DNA of 64,000 bases from Rhizobium sp. J15 (GTDB lineage: Bacteria; Pseudomonadota; Alphaproteobacteria; Rhizobiales; Rhizobiaceae): contig NZ_NWSX01000007.1 in assembly GCF_002531825.1 (NCBI RefSeq), positions 62,001 through 126,000 of the forward strand. Reading direction: 5' to 3'. Each line of letters starts with the position of its first letter. Within the stretch, counting starts at the first letter, position 1. The translations under genes were made by a program, and so were the position numbers. The notes under the pieces were generated by a model that searched no databases, was not told where the DNA came from, and saw nothing but the letters and a program-made list of their open reading frames with translations. Of this stretch, positions 44,812 to 53,820 are shown one piece after another.

Positions 44812-46353
44812 TCATTCCACGTCGAACTTGACGCCCTGGGCCAGCGGCAGGGTTCTGCCGTAATTGATCGTGTTGGTGGCGCGCCGCATATAGGCCTTCC
44901 AGGCATCCGAGCCGGATTCGCGCCCGCCGCCGGTTTCCTTCTCGCCGCCGAAGGCACCGCCGATCTCCGCGCCCGAGGGACCGAGGTTGACGTTGGCGAT
45001 ACCGCAATCCGACCCGCTTGCGGAGACGAAGGTCTCGGCCTCGCGCATGTCATTGGTGAAGATCGACGACGACAGCCCCTGCGGCACGGCATTGTGCAGC
45101 GCCACCACGTCGTCGAAATCGCTGTATTTCATCACATAGAGGATCGGCGCGAAGGTCTCGTGCTCGACCGGCCCCGTCTGCTCGGGCATTTCGACGAGCG
45201 CCGGGCGAACGTAGAAGGCTCCATCGGCCGAACCATTGTCGATGCGCTCGCCGCCGATCACCTTGCCGCCGGCCGATTTTGCCTCGCCGAGCGCTGCCTG
45301 CATCTTCTCGAAAGCCTGGCCGTCGATCAGCGGTCCCACAAGCGTGCCGGCTTCCAAGGGATTGCCGATGGTGACGGAGCCATAGGCCTTCTGCAGGCGC
45401 GGCACCAGCTGGTCGTAGACGCTTTCATGCACGAAGAGACGGCGCAGCGTCGTGCAGCGCTGACCGGCGGTGCCCATGGCGGAGAAGGCGACGCCGCGCA
45501 GCGTCAGGTCGAGATCGGCGCTCGGGCAGACGATCGCGGCATTGTTGCCGCCGAGTTCGAGAATGGCGCGGGCAAAACGCTGCGACAGGCGCGGGCCGAC
45601 GGCGCGGCCCATGGCCGTCGAGCCGGTGGCCGAAACGAGCGGGATCTTGGGATGGTCGACCAGGACCTCGCCGACGTCGCGGCCGCCGATGATCAGCGTC
45701 GACAGATTGGCCGGCGCCTTGCCGCCTTCGGCGACGAAGCGCTTCAGCGCCTTTTCGAACAGCGCCTGGACGGCGAGCGCCGTCAGCGGCGTCTTTTCCG
45801 AGGGCTTCCAGACGGTGGAATTACCGCAGACGATCGCCAGCGCCGCATTCCAGGACCAGACGGCGACGGGGAAATTGAAGGCGGAGATGATGCCGACCAC
45901 GCCGAGCGGATGCCAGCTTTCCATCATCCGGTGCTCGGAGCGCTCGGTGGCGATCGTCAAGCCGTAGAGCTGACGGGAAAGGCCGACGGCGAAATCGCAG
46001 ATGTCGATCATCTCCTGGACTTCGCCAAGGCCTTCCGAGGTGATCTTGCCGACCTCGATCGAGACGAGACGGCCGAGCGCCGTCTTTGCGGCGCGCAGCT
46101 CCTCGCCGAGCAGACGGACCAGTTCGCCGCGCTTCGGCGCCGGGACGGAGCGCCATTCCAGGAAGGCCTTGTGCGCTTCCTCGATCGCCGCCTTCGTCTC
46201 GGAAACGGAATGTTCCCCGAGCTTGCCGATTTCCTTGCCTGTGACCGGCGACGTGACGGATAGCGTGCCGCCCTGATAGCGGCCCGCATCGACGCCGAGT
46301 TCGGCAAGCAGCTTGGCGGTTTCGGTGGCGAGATCGAGGACGGCGATGGTCAT
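44812..46353 (-). CDS. Aldehyde dehydrogenase, alpha-aminoadipic semialdehyde (AMASDH/antiquitin) type
   Basis: NAD-dependent dehydrogenase of 513 residues. The ALDH core has GVVGIISAFNFPVAVWSWNA (cofactor), ATGSTAMGRAVG, catalytic Glu in LELGGNNAAIV and catalytic Cys in GTAGQRCTTLRRLFV, which is the antiquitin/ALDH7 signature. Such enzymes oxidise aminoadipate semialdehyde in lysine/pipecolate breakdown. ATG 46353 (MTIAVLDLATETAKLL) is the family-like start; the frame extends 39 bases into the oxidase stop region. It is 25 bases downstream of the FAD oxidoreductase, which supports a joint pathway. Confidence 0.92.
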   Translation of the reverse strand: MTIAVLDLATETAKLLAELGVDAGRYQGGTLSVTSPVTGKEIGKLGEHSVSETKAAIEEAHKAFLEWRSVPAPKRGELVRLLGEELRAAKTALGRLVSIEVGKITSEGLGEVQEMIDICDFAVGLSRQLYGLTIATERSEHRMMESWHPLGVVGIISAFNFPVAVWSWNAALAIVCGNSTVWKPSEKTPLTALAVQALFEKALKRFVAEGGKAPANLSTLIIGGRDVGEVLVDHPKIPLVSATGSTAMGRAVGPRLSQRFARAILELGGNNAAIVCPSADLDLTLRGVAFSAMGTAGQRCTTLRRLFVHESVYDQLVPRLQKAYGSVTIGNPLEAGTLVGPLIDGQAFEKMQAALGEAKSAGGKVIGGERIDNGSADGAFYVRPALVEMPEQTGPVEHETFAPILYVMKYSDFDDVVALHNAVPQGLSSSIFTNDMREAETFVSASGSDCGIANVNLGPSGAEIGGAFGGEKETGGGRESGSDAWKAYMRRATNTINYGRTLPLAQGVKFDVE

Positions 46354-46378
46354 TGTCGTGGTTCCAATCTTGATTTTG

Positions 46379-47662
46379 TCAGAAGCGGGCATCGGCGAAA
46401 TGGGCGACCTGCGCGCCGGCTTCGTACCATATTTCCTTGAGCGCCCGGAAGCTCGGTTCGGTGGGCGCAGTCAGCGGCAGCGGCAGATCGGCCTCTGAAA
46501 GCCGGCCCAGAATGTGCTCCGCCAAGGTGCGGCCGAAGACCGTTCCCGGCGCGATGCCGCGGCCATTATAACCGGAAAAGCCGATGACCCCCGGCGCAAA
46601 TTTGTGGAAGCGCGGCAGCGCATTGTCGGTCATGCCGATCTGGCCATACCATTCGCATTCGAATTCGACATCGCCGATGATCGGAAAGAGCCGCTTCAAG
46701 GCGCGCTTGGCCCAGCCCTTGTGTACGGCGAGCCCGGTATTGCGCAGCGCCCCGACGCTGCCGAAAACCAGGCGGCCGGCCTGGTCCATGCGGAAGGAGG
46801 AAAGGATGTCCTTGGTGTCCCAGACACCCTCCCGCCCCGGCAGGATCGACTGGCGCAGATTATGGCCGAGCGGCACCGTGGCGAAATTGAAATAGGGCAG
46901 ATAGACCTGCTCGTTGCGCACCTGCTCGAACGGGCCGGTGCTGTAGGCATCCGTCGCGACGATGATCCAATCCGCGCTGACTTCGCCGTTTTCCGTCTTC
47001 ACGCGCCAGCGGCTGCCGCTGCGCTCGGTCGCAACGACCGGGCTCGATATGTGGATGGCGACGCCTGCCTTGACGACGGCATGAGCGAGGCCGCGCGCAT
47101 AGGCAAGCGGCTGCAGCGTTCCGGCGCGCAGGTCGAGCAGCGAACCGGCATAGGCATCGCTGCCGATGCGTTTGGCCGTCTCCGCCGCGTCAAGTAGCCT
47201 CACGGGCGCGCCGCGGGCGGACCATTGCGCCGCGCGCTGCTCGATCTCCTTCAGCCCATCCGGCCCGACAGCGCAATGCAGCGTGCCGTTCCGTTCGAGC
47301 TCGCAGGCAATCCCATGCCTGTCGATCAGTTCCATGACGAGTTTCGGGGCGCTGCCGAGCAGGTCGAGCAGGCGTTCGCCATGCACCGGGCCGAGCACGC
47401 CGGGCAGATCGTCGGGCATCACCCACATGCCGGCATTGATCAGCCCGACATTGCGCCCCGCGCCGCCGAAACCGATCTCCTTGCCCTCCAGCAGCACCAC
47501 CTTCGAGCCGGCTTCGGCAAGATGCAGGGCGGAGGAAAGACCGGTGTAGCCGCCGCCGACGATGACGACATCGGCCGAAACCGCGCCTTCGAGAGACGAG
47601 GTCGCCGGCGCTTCGGGGGCGGTCTTTTCCCAGAGGCCGTGGGAGCGCGGATCATTCAGCAT
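46379..47662 (-). CDS. FAD-dependent amine oxidoreductase, probable pipecolate oxidase (AmaA-like)
   Basis: DAO/GlyOX-family flavoenzyme of 427 residues. It has the Rossmann motif DVVIVGGGYTGLSSALHLAEAG (about residues 31-52), a GGAGRNVGLINAGMW segment and the C-terminal VIGFSGYNGRGIAPGTVFG. With the semialdehyde dehydrogenase downstream it fits oxidation of L-pipecolate to piperideine-6-carboxylate and on to aminoadipate, as in the pseudomonad amaA-amaB route. Substrate assignment is by context. It is divergent from a LysR regulator, 199 bases apart. Confidence 0.82.
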   Translation of the reverse strand: MLNDPRSHGLWEKTAPEAPATSSLEGAVSADVVIVGGGYTGLSSALHLAEAGSKVVLLEGKEIGFGGAGRNVGLINAGMWVMPDDLPGVLGPVHGERLLDLLGSAPKLVMELIDRHGIACELERNGTLHCAVGPDGLKEIEQRAAQWSARGAPVRLLDAAETAKRIGSDAYAGSLLDLRAGTLQPLAYARGLAHAVVKAGVAIHISSPVVATERSGSRWRVKTENGEVSADWIIVATDAYSTGPFEQVRNEQVYLPYFNFATVPLGHNLRQSILPGREGVWDTKDILSSFRMDQAGRLVFGSVGALRNTGLAVHKGWAKRALKRLFPIIGDVEFECEWYGQIGMTDNALPRFHKFAPGVIGFSGYNGRGIAPGTVFGRTLAEHILGRLSEADLPLPLTAPTEPSFRALKEIWYEAGAQVAHFADARF

Positions 47663-47819
47663 GGCTCGGTCCGATCGGATGGAATGACGGTACTCTACCG
47701 CATAAAACGAGGACTTGAAGGGCCGCCTGGTACAGCTGGGACACGAAGACCCTCGGCATCTGGAAGCTCCGGCTCATTCCGTTTTTGCAGGATGAGACTC
47801 TTTACAAGCTCCGGAAAGC

Positions 47820-47845
47820 CGGAAATATCGAAATTTCGGAAATAG
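47820..47845. promoter_or_regulatory. Candidate LysR-type binding region
   Basis: The perfect ten-base dyad CGAAATTTCG at 47829-47838 lies inside CGGAAATAT...TTCGGAAATAG, with a direct repeat of CCGGAAA just upstream (47812-47826). It is 24 bases from the LysR ATG and about 165 bases from the oxidase start. It fits an autoregulatory site (T-N11-A type) but is not proven. Confidence 0.4.
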
Positions 47846-47861
47846 CTCATTCTGAACCGGA

Positions 47862-48770
47862 ATGACCATGCTCGCTTCAAGACGTTTTCTGCCATCGATC
47901 TCGCATCTCGCCGCCTTCGAAGCGGTCGCCCGCACCGGCAGCGTCACCGCCGCCGCGCGCGAGCTCGACCTGACGCAGAGCGCCGTCAGCCGCCAGGTGA
48001 GCGCGCTGGAAGAGCAGCTCGGCGTCGAGCTCTTCCTGCGCGAACGCCAGACCATGCGGCTGACGCTTGCCGGTGACGGCTATGCCCGCGAGATCCGCGA
48101 GGCGCTGCGGCGCATATCGAGCGCCTCCTTGAACCTGCGTGCCAATCCGCATGGCGGCACGCTCAATCTCGCCATCCTGCCGACCTTCGGCACGCGCTGG
48201 CTGGCGCCGCGCCTCGGGCGCTTCCTCGCCGCCAATCCCGGCGTCACGATCAATCTGGTGACCCGTCTTTCGCCCTTCGATTTCCGCCTCGATTCGATCG
48301 ATGCCGCCATCCATTTCGGCCATCCGCATTGGCCGGGCGCCGAGCTGGTCTTTCTGATGTCGGAGCGCACGGTGCCGGCCTGCAGCCCAGATTTTCTCAA
48401 GCAATACGCGATCTCGCGGCCGGAAGACCTGCTTGCCGTTCCGCTTCTGCACCTGACGACGCGGCCCGACGCCTGGGAGCAATGGTTCGCCGGCAACGGC
48501 GTGTCCTTCGAAAGCGTGCACGGCATGCTCTTCGACCAGTTCGCCACGGCAGCACAAGCCGCCGCCGCCGGCCTCGGCGTCGCCCTGCTGCCGACTTTTC
48601 TGATGCGGGAGGAACTCAGGCGCGGCGATCTCGTCGCCGCCGTCGACCGCGAGATGGAAAGCCGCGAGCGCTATTATCTCGCCTTCCCGTCCGAGCGCGC
48701 CGACTATGCGCCGCTTACCGCCTTTCGCGACTGGATCGTCGCGGAAGCCGCCGCCAACCCGGCGGCGTGA
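47862..48770 (+). CDS. LysR-family transcriptional regulator
   Basis: Regulator of 302 residues with an N-terminal helix-turn-helix (FEAVARTGSVTAAARELDLTQSAVSRQVSALEEQLG) and a periplasmic-binding-like effector domain (LNLAILPTFGTRWLAPRLGRFL, then AAAAGLGVALLPTFL). It is divergent from the oxidase/dehydrogenase pair and probably its activator, sensing lysine, pipecolate or a breakdown product. ATG 47862 or 47868 both fit. Confidence 0.92.
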   Translation: MTMLASRRFLPSISHLAAFEAVARTGSVTAAARELDLTQSAVSRQVSALEEQLGVELFLRERQTMRLTLAGDGYAREIREALRRISSASLNLRANPHGGTLNLAILPTFGTRWLAPRLGRFLAANPGVTINLVTRLSPFDFRLDSIDAAIHFGHPHWPGAELVFLMSERTVPACSPDFLKQYAISRPEDLLAVPLLHLTTRPDAWEQWFAGNGVSFESVHGMLFDQFATAAQAAAAGLGVALLPTFLMREELRRGDLVAAVDREMESRERYYLAFPSERADYAPLTAFRDWIVAEAAANPAA

Positions 48771-48838
48771 CGAACGGCTTGCATCCGTACGGTGCTTTCG
48801 ACCATTATGCGCGCAAACAAATCTTTCAGGAAATTCCC

Positions 48839-49075
48839 ATGAAGCCGATCTTCGTCCAGCTCCAATGCGCACCCGGCAAGACCTATGAGGTCGCCGACGC
48901 CATCTACCAAACCGAACTGGTCTCGGAGCTCTATTCCACAAGCGGCGATTACGATCTGCTGTTGAAGGTCTACATCGAGGAAGGCCAGGATATCGGCAAA
49001 TTCATCAACGACAACATCGCCAATATTTCAGGCATCGTCCGCTCGCTGACGACGCTCACTTTCAAGGCGTTCTGA
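48839..49075 (+). CDS. Stand-alone Lrp/AsnC effector-binding (RAM) domain protein
   Basis: A 78-residue protein made only of the RAM/Lrp C-terminal domain: KPIFVQLQCAPGKTYEVADAIYQ, SGDYDLLLKVYIEEGQDIGKFI, and GIVRSLTTLTFKAF, with no DNA-binding domain. The GDYDLLLKV motif forms the amino-acid-binding dimer interface in Lrp proteins. AGGAA precedes ATG 48839, 68 bases after the LysR gene, so it is likely cotranscribed. It could act as an amino-acid sensor or enzyme modulator for the catabolic genes. Confidence 0.88.
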   Translation: MKPIFVQLQCAPGKTYEVADAIYQTELVSELYSTSGDYDLLLKVYIEEGQDIGKFINDNIANISGIVRSLTTLTFKAF

Positions 49076-49219
49076 CTCCCGTCAGAGACGGTTAACCCTG
49101 TCGCGAAGAATCGCCTCCGCAGGACGTTAGCGAAACCACGCCTTAACGCCCGAGATATCTGGTCGCTGCTATAAAATCCGCGCCAACACGAGCTTGGCAC
49201 GCGCAGCGACAGGTGGAAA

Positions 49220-50398
49220 ATGGCGATCATCGAGGCAGACAGGGCGCGCGAGAATCCGCAGCCGGAAACGGCTCCGCTGATCGTCCATGTCGTGCGCCAG
49301 TTCCTGCCCAATCGCGGCGGCCTGGAAGACGTCGTCGCCAATCTCGGCCGCCAGACCCTCCGCCGCGGTTATCGCGTGCGCGTCGTCACCCTCGATTCGC
49401 TCTTCACAGCCCCTGATAAAAAGCTGCCGCCTCGCGAAGATATCGACGGCATCGAAGTCGTGCGCATTCCCTGGTCCGGCAGCAGCCGCTATCCGCTGGC
49501 GCCGCAGGTTTTCCGCCATCTCGCCGATGCCGATCTTCTGCATGTCCATGCCATCGACTTCTTCTTCGATGCGCTCGCCTGGGGCCGGCTGCTGCACGGC
49601 AAGCCGATGATCGTCACCACCCATGGCGGCTTCTTCCACACCAGGAAATATGCGGCGATCAAGAAGATCTGGTTTCGCACGCTGACCCGCGCTTCGGCGA
49701 TGGCCTACCGCCGCGTCGTCTGCTGCAGCGCTTCCGATCTCAAGCAGTTTTCCGAGATCGTGGCAGATAGCCTGCTGATCGAAAACGGCGCCGATATCGG
49801 CAAATTCGCCGATACCGCTTCGCGCCGGGCAAGGCGCCGCATCGTCACGATCGGCCGTTTCTCGGTGAACAAGCGGCTCGACCACTTGCTCGATGCGATG
49901 GCAGTGCTGAAGGCCCGCGACCCGGAATGGCATCTCGACATCGTCGGCGCCGAATCCGACCTGAACCGCAGGGATGTCGAAAGCGAGATCGAAAGCCGGG
50001 ACCTGACCGGCCGTGTCACCCTGCATGTCTCGCCCGACAACGATAGCATCCGCCGCATCATCACCGAGGCTTCGCTCTTCGCCTCCGCCTCGGAATATGA
50101 AGGTTTCGGGCTGGTGGCGCTGGAGGCGATGAGCGCCGGTCTCCAGCCGGTGCTGAACGCCAACGATGCCTTTGCGACGCTTGCCGCCCGCCATCCCGCC
50201 ATCAAACTCGCCGATTTCACCAGCCCCGAAACGGCCGCCACGGCGATCGAATCAGCTTATGAAAGTCTTTCGCGCGAACCGGATATCGTCCGCGCCAGAC
50301 TTCTCGACGCCGCTCGCGGCTATTCCTGGGATATCGTCGCCGGGCGCTACATCGATCTCTACAGATCGTTGAACATCGGCGCCGCCGAAAGTCTCTGA
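49220..50398 (+). CDS. GT4-family glycosyltransferase
   Basis: Retaining GT-B transferase of 392 residues acting at the cytoplasmic membrane face. The N-domain has VHVVRQFLPNRGGLEDVVANLG and DADLLHVHAIDFFFDALAWG; the donor-binding C-domain has IVTIGRFSVNKRLDHLLDAM and ASASEYEGFGLVALEAMSAG with the EX7E pair. It is convergent with the flippase-hydrolase fusion (22-base gap) and is probably part of the same surface-glycan locus. Donor and acceptor are unknown. AGGTGGAAA precedes ATG 49220. Confidence 0.9.
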   Translation: MAIIEADRARENPQPETAPLIVHVVRQFLPNRGGLEDVVANLGRQTLRRGYRVRVVTLDSLFTAPDKKLPPREDIDGIEVVRIPWSGSSRYPLAPQVFRHLADADLLHVHAIDFFFDALAWGRLLHGKPMIVTTHGGFFHTRKYAAIKKIWFRTLTRASAMAYRRVVCCSASDLKQFSEIVADSLLIENGADIGKFADTASRRARRRIVTIGRFSVNKRLDHLLDAMAVLKARDPEWHLDIVGAESDLNRRDVESEIESRDLTGRVTLHVSPDNDSIRRIITEASLFASASEYEGFGLVALEAMSAGLQPVLNANDAFATLAARHPAIKLADFTSPETAATAIESAYESLSREPDIVRARLLDAARGYSWDIVAGRYIDLYRSLNIGAAESL

Positions 50399-50420
50399 AC
50401 CCACTCGTTCAAAATTCCGA

Positions 50421-53400
50421 TCATGCTCTGGCGAGACGGATGATCTCGTCGAGCACGAATTTGCGCGACTGCGGCGGCGTCAGATTGTGGTCGGCATCCG
50501 GCAGCATCAAGAGCCGCACGTTCGAATAGCGGGAAAGCTTGGCGCCGCGCGGCCCGAAATGGAAATAGACGTGGTCGAGCCCGACGTCGCCCTCGCTGTA
50601 GATCAGCGTCAGCGGCACCTTGCGCTTGCTGAATAGCGCGAAGGAATGCCGGACCTCGCGGGCGATATGGCGCCGGTCGGGAAGCAGCTCGAGCAGCGGC
50701 GCGACAAAGGGCGACAGCCGCCGGCCGCCGGCAATGACGATATTCTGCAGCGCCGCCACGACGTCCACCTGGCCGCTGATAAGCCGTTTCAACGTATCGA
50801 GCCGCGCCAGGCGCTGACCGTAATCGTCGAGGCTCCGGGGGACGGAAACGACATGCTCCCTGCGCACCGGCACTTCTGGATCCCAGTAATAGACGAAGGG
50901 ATTGATCGAGACGACCGCCTTCAGCCGCTCGTCGGCGACGCCGGCGCGGAAGGCGACGTAGCCGCCGCTGCACCGGCCGGCCACCATGACGGGGCCGGCG
51001 ACGACGCTTTCGAGCAGATCGAGCGCGGCGATCGCATCGTCGGTCTGCGTCTTGGAATACAGCACCTGTTCCGGCGCGTCCGGCCGCGGCGGGCTGTCGC
51101 CGACATTGGCGGAATCGAAGCGCAGTGAAACGACGCCCTGGCGCGCGAGTTCACGCGCCATGTCCACCGTCGTCCGTCCCCAGCCGGCATGCCGGTCATA
51201 GGCGGTCGACAGGAAGAGCACGCCATTGCCCTTGATCTCGCCGAGCGGCCGGCTGACGACGCCGACCAGATGATCGTGGCTCCCGAAACGCACCGGCATT
51301 TCCACGAAACCCTCGCCGGCAAGCGGCGTGCTGTCGATCGTTGCCGGCGAATGCGCGGCAGATGTTTCCGCCGTCGCGCTATCCAGCCATGCCGTCAGCT
51401 GCCCGACAACGGCCATGGGCGTCTTGGCAAAAAGCGGATTGGTGACGAGCTCGTCATAACCTTCGAAGGCGTTCTGCTCGACATCGGCGCCGAGCGCCCT
51501 CAGCGCATCGGCAAAGCCCGTATCCTCGGCCCGGATGGGGCGTTCGAGGATCAGGTAACGGGACGCTGCGATCCCCTGCGGCGAGGCGATGTTGAGCTTG
51601 CCGAGCTCGGCGGCGATCTCCTCTGGCATGACGAGCCCGGCGATCTGCACCTTGGCGGCCTGCACATGCTCCTTGCCGAGGCCGAGATCGGCGTCAATGA
51701 TCTTGGACCACATGTTGAGTTCGCGCAGATAGGCCCGCCCGCTCAGCACCGGCGCCAGCATGACGAGGCTGTCGACGCCATCGATCGAAGAGCCGATCCG
51801 CTGGGCGAGAGTCCCGCCGAGGCCCTGCCCGATGAGGATGACGCGATCGCAGCCGGTGAGCGACTTCAGCTTGGCCGCCGCCGCGCGGATCGAATTTTCC
51901 CAGGTTTCCAGGCTTGCCGGCAGCGCGCCGAAATCGAGCGCATCGCCGGTGCCGCGATAGTCGAAGCGCAGGCTCGGCACGCCGATATCGGCAAAATGCT
52001 CGGCCGCAACACGGAAGAATTTGCGGCTGCACATCTCCTCGAAACCCCAGGGGCTGACGAAGAGCACGGCGGCCGAACGCTTCTTCACGTCGGCATTCTC
52101 CGGCATGAACAGGCCGACCGTGCCATCGAAGACGACGGGCAGGGCAGCGCGGCGCCCTGCGCCCTCGGCAGGCTCCAGCGAGAATTCGCCGGGGGCGACC
52201 TTGGCGCGATCGGGATCGTCGGGAAGCCGCGGCGCAATGAAATTGATGACATGGCCGACCGGCCGCCGCAGCGCGGACGGCATCTTTTCGAGAATGGAGC
52301 GCATCACCTCCACATCCTCGCGCGGCACGGCGCGCAGCACGCGAAGCGCGGCGAAATGAGCAAAGGTGCCGGCGATGATCGCGAAGACGAGGCCGACCGG
52401 ACCATGGACGAATTCGAGAACGGAAATCGCCGCGCAGGCGCACAATACGGAGGCGAGCGTCACCTTCGTCAGGCTTGCGTAGAGACCCGAAAGCTGGGAT
52501 CCGAATCCGGTCTGTCTGATCATCATCACCGACATCGCAACGAACACGAGAATGCGCACCAGTGCGGCCCCCTCGGCGGCAAGCCTAGGTACGATCAGTA
52601 AACAACCGGCTACCATCAGGAGGCCACCTATCACACTGATGTTCAGGCGGGAGCGGGCCTTGTCCATCGACAGAAGATAGAGGCTGAGGATCTGCATGAA
52701 AGTATAGGCGGGCGCGACGAGCGCGAGCAGCGCCACCACCGTGCCGCTGCGGCGGAACGCTTCGCCGAACACCACGTACACCAGTTCGCTGGAGATCGCC
52801 GCAAGCCCGAGGCTCATCGGCAGCACGATATAGGCCATGCTGCGGGTGACGGCGGCGAAGACCTCGACCGGCAGGGTCGAATCGTCACTGCTGTGCCGGC
52901 GTTCGGAATAATAAGGCAGCAGGCTGCCGGTCATCTGGATCGGCAGCTGAAGGGCGATATTGGCGATCGACAGGCCGACGGCATAGTAGCCGACCATTTC
53001 CACCGACCAGAACTGCTGCAGGAAGAGCAGCTCGAGCCGGTTGAGAAAAATCGAATCGATGATGAACTGGATCGACAGGATGACGGAGGAAGAGGCGAGA
53101 TATTTGAGCGAAACCCCGCACCAGTCGCGCCGCGCAAGGAGGATCGGCAGCGTGGCGAAAAACAGCACGAGCTGGCCAAGCGCATAGCCGACGAGGACGC
53201 CTTCGACGCCATAGAGGACAGCGCCGCCGGCGACGCCGGCGAGCTGGATGATCGAGACGGCGACCGTCAGCTTGAAGAAGCTGCCAAGCTTCTTTTCGCC
53301 GATCAGGTAGAATTTGACGAAGGATCCGATCGCCTGGACGAAGAACAGGGCGCCCGTGACCAGAGCGACGGAAGGCGCGGTTTCCGCCCAGTGCATCTTC

Positions 53401-53732
53401 TCGGACGTGAGGAAAAACAGGGCATAGAGCGCCAGCAGCACGACGGTCGAGAACATCATGAAGCTGACGAGGATGGAGGCAAAGCCCCGTCGGCGGCGGG
53501 CATCATAGCCCTCCGCCGAAAGCTGCGGCAGCGTCTTCAACAGCGTGATGCTGGAGCCGAGCTCGGCGATCGAGGCGCCCGTCACCACCAGCCACAGCGA
53601 GAAGGCGACGATGCCGTTGGCCTCAGGTCCGAGCAGCCGGGCGGTTATGATCGAGGAGACGAAGCCTGTCAGCAGCAGCAGCATACCCGCCGCCGCATTC
53701 ATCACCGAATTTGCGATAATACCCTTCGACAT
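50421..53732 (-). CDS. Wzx-like flippase fused to two alpha/beta-hydrolase domains
   Basis: An 1103-residue fusion. Residues about 1-470 are a polysaccharide flippase of the MOP superfamily with 12-14 hydrophobic segments (GIIANSVMNAAAGMLLLLTG; MVGYYAVGLSIANIALQLPI). Residues about 530-785 form hydrolase domain 1, in which the nucleophile elbow reads GQGLG (635-639), glycine in place of serine, so it looks inactive. Residues about 805-1100 form domain 2 with elbow GRCSG (Cys921), Asp in YSEGDVG (1049) and His in PDADHNL (1081), a plausible triad. The hydrolases resemble those that accompany exosortase-type exopolysaccharide loci. It is last of the minus-strand glycan/carrier operon, 88 bases after a GT4 gene. 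Confidence 0.88.
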   Translation of the reverse strand: MSKGIIANSVMNAAAGMLLLLTGFVSSIITARLLGPEANGIVAFSLWLVVTGASIAELGSSITLLKTLPQLSAEGYDARRRRGFASILVSFMMFSTVVLLALYALFFLTSEKMHWAETAPSVALVTGALFFVQAIGSFVKFYLIGEKKLGSFFKLTVAVSIIQLAGVAGGAVLYGVEGVLVGYALGQLVLFFATLPILLARRDWCGVSLKYLASSSVILSIQFIIDSIFLNRLELLFLQQFWSVEMVGYYAVGLSIANIALQLPIQMTGSLLPYYSERRHSSDDSTLPVEVFAAVTRSMAYIVLPMSLGLAAISSELVYVVFGEAFRRSGTVVALLALVAPAYTFMQILSLYLLSMDKARSRLNISVIGGLLMVAGCLLIVPRLAAEGAALVRILVFVAMSVMMIRQTGFGSQLSGLYASLTKVTLASVLCACAAISVLEFVHGPVGLVFAIIAGTFAHFAALRVLRAVPREDVEVMRSILEKMPSALRRPVGHVINFIAPRLPDDPDRAKVAPGEFSLEPAEGAGRRAALPVVFDGTVGLFMPENADVKKRSAAVLFVSPWGFEEMCSRKFFRVAAEHFADIGVPSLRFDYRGTGDALDFGALPASLETWENSIRAAAAKLKSLTGCDRVILIGQGLGGTLAQRIGSSIDGVDSLVMLAPVLSGRAYLRELNMWSKIIDADLGLGKEHVQAAKVQIAGLVMPEEIAAELGKLNIASPQGIAASRYLILERPIRAEDTGFADALRALGADVEQNAFEGYDELVTNPLFAKTPMAVVGQLTAWLDSATAETSAAHSPATIDSTPLAGEGFVEMPVRFGSHDHLVGVVSRPLGEIKGNGVLFLSTAYDRHAGWGRTTVDMARELARQGVVSLRFDSANVGDSPPRPDAPEQVLYSKTQTDDAIAALDLLESVVAGPVMVAGRCSGGYVAFRAGVADERLKAVVSINPFVYYWDPEVPVRREHVVSVPRSLDDYGQRLARLDTLKRLISGQVDVVAALQNIVIAGGRRLSPFVAPLLELLPDRRHIAREVRHSFALFSKRKVPLTLIYSEGDVGLDHVYFHFGPRGAKLSRYSNVRLLMLPDADHNLTPPQSRKFVLDEIIRLARA

Positions 53733-53820
53733 CTATCCATCCGCCAGGATCGGCCTAAGGCCGGATACCCGCCATCTCTAATGCGAAAATGTTAAAATAA
53801 AGCGGAGCGGCGATCTCACC

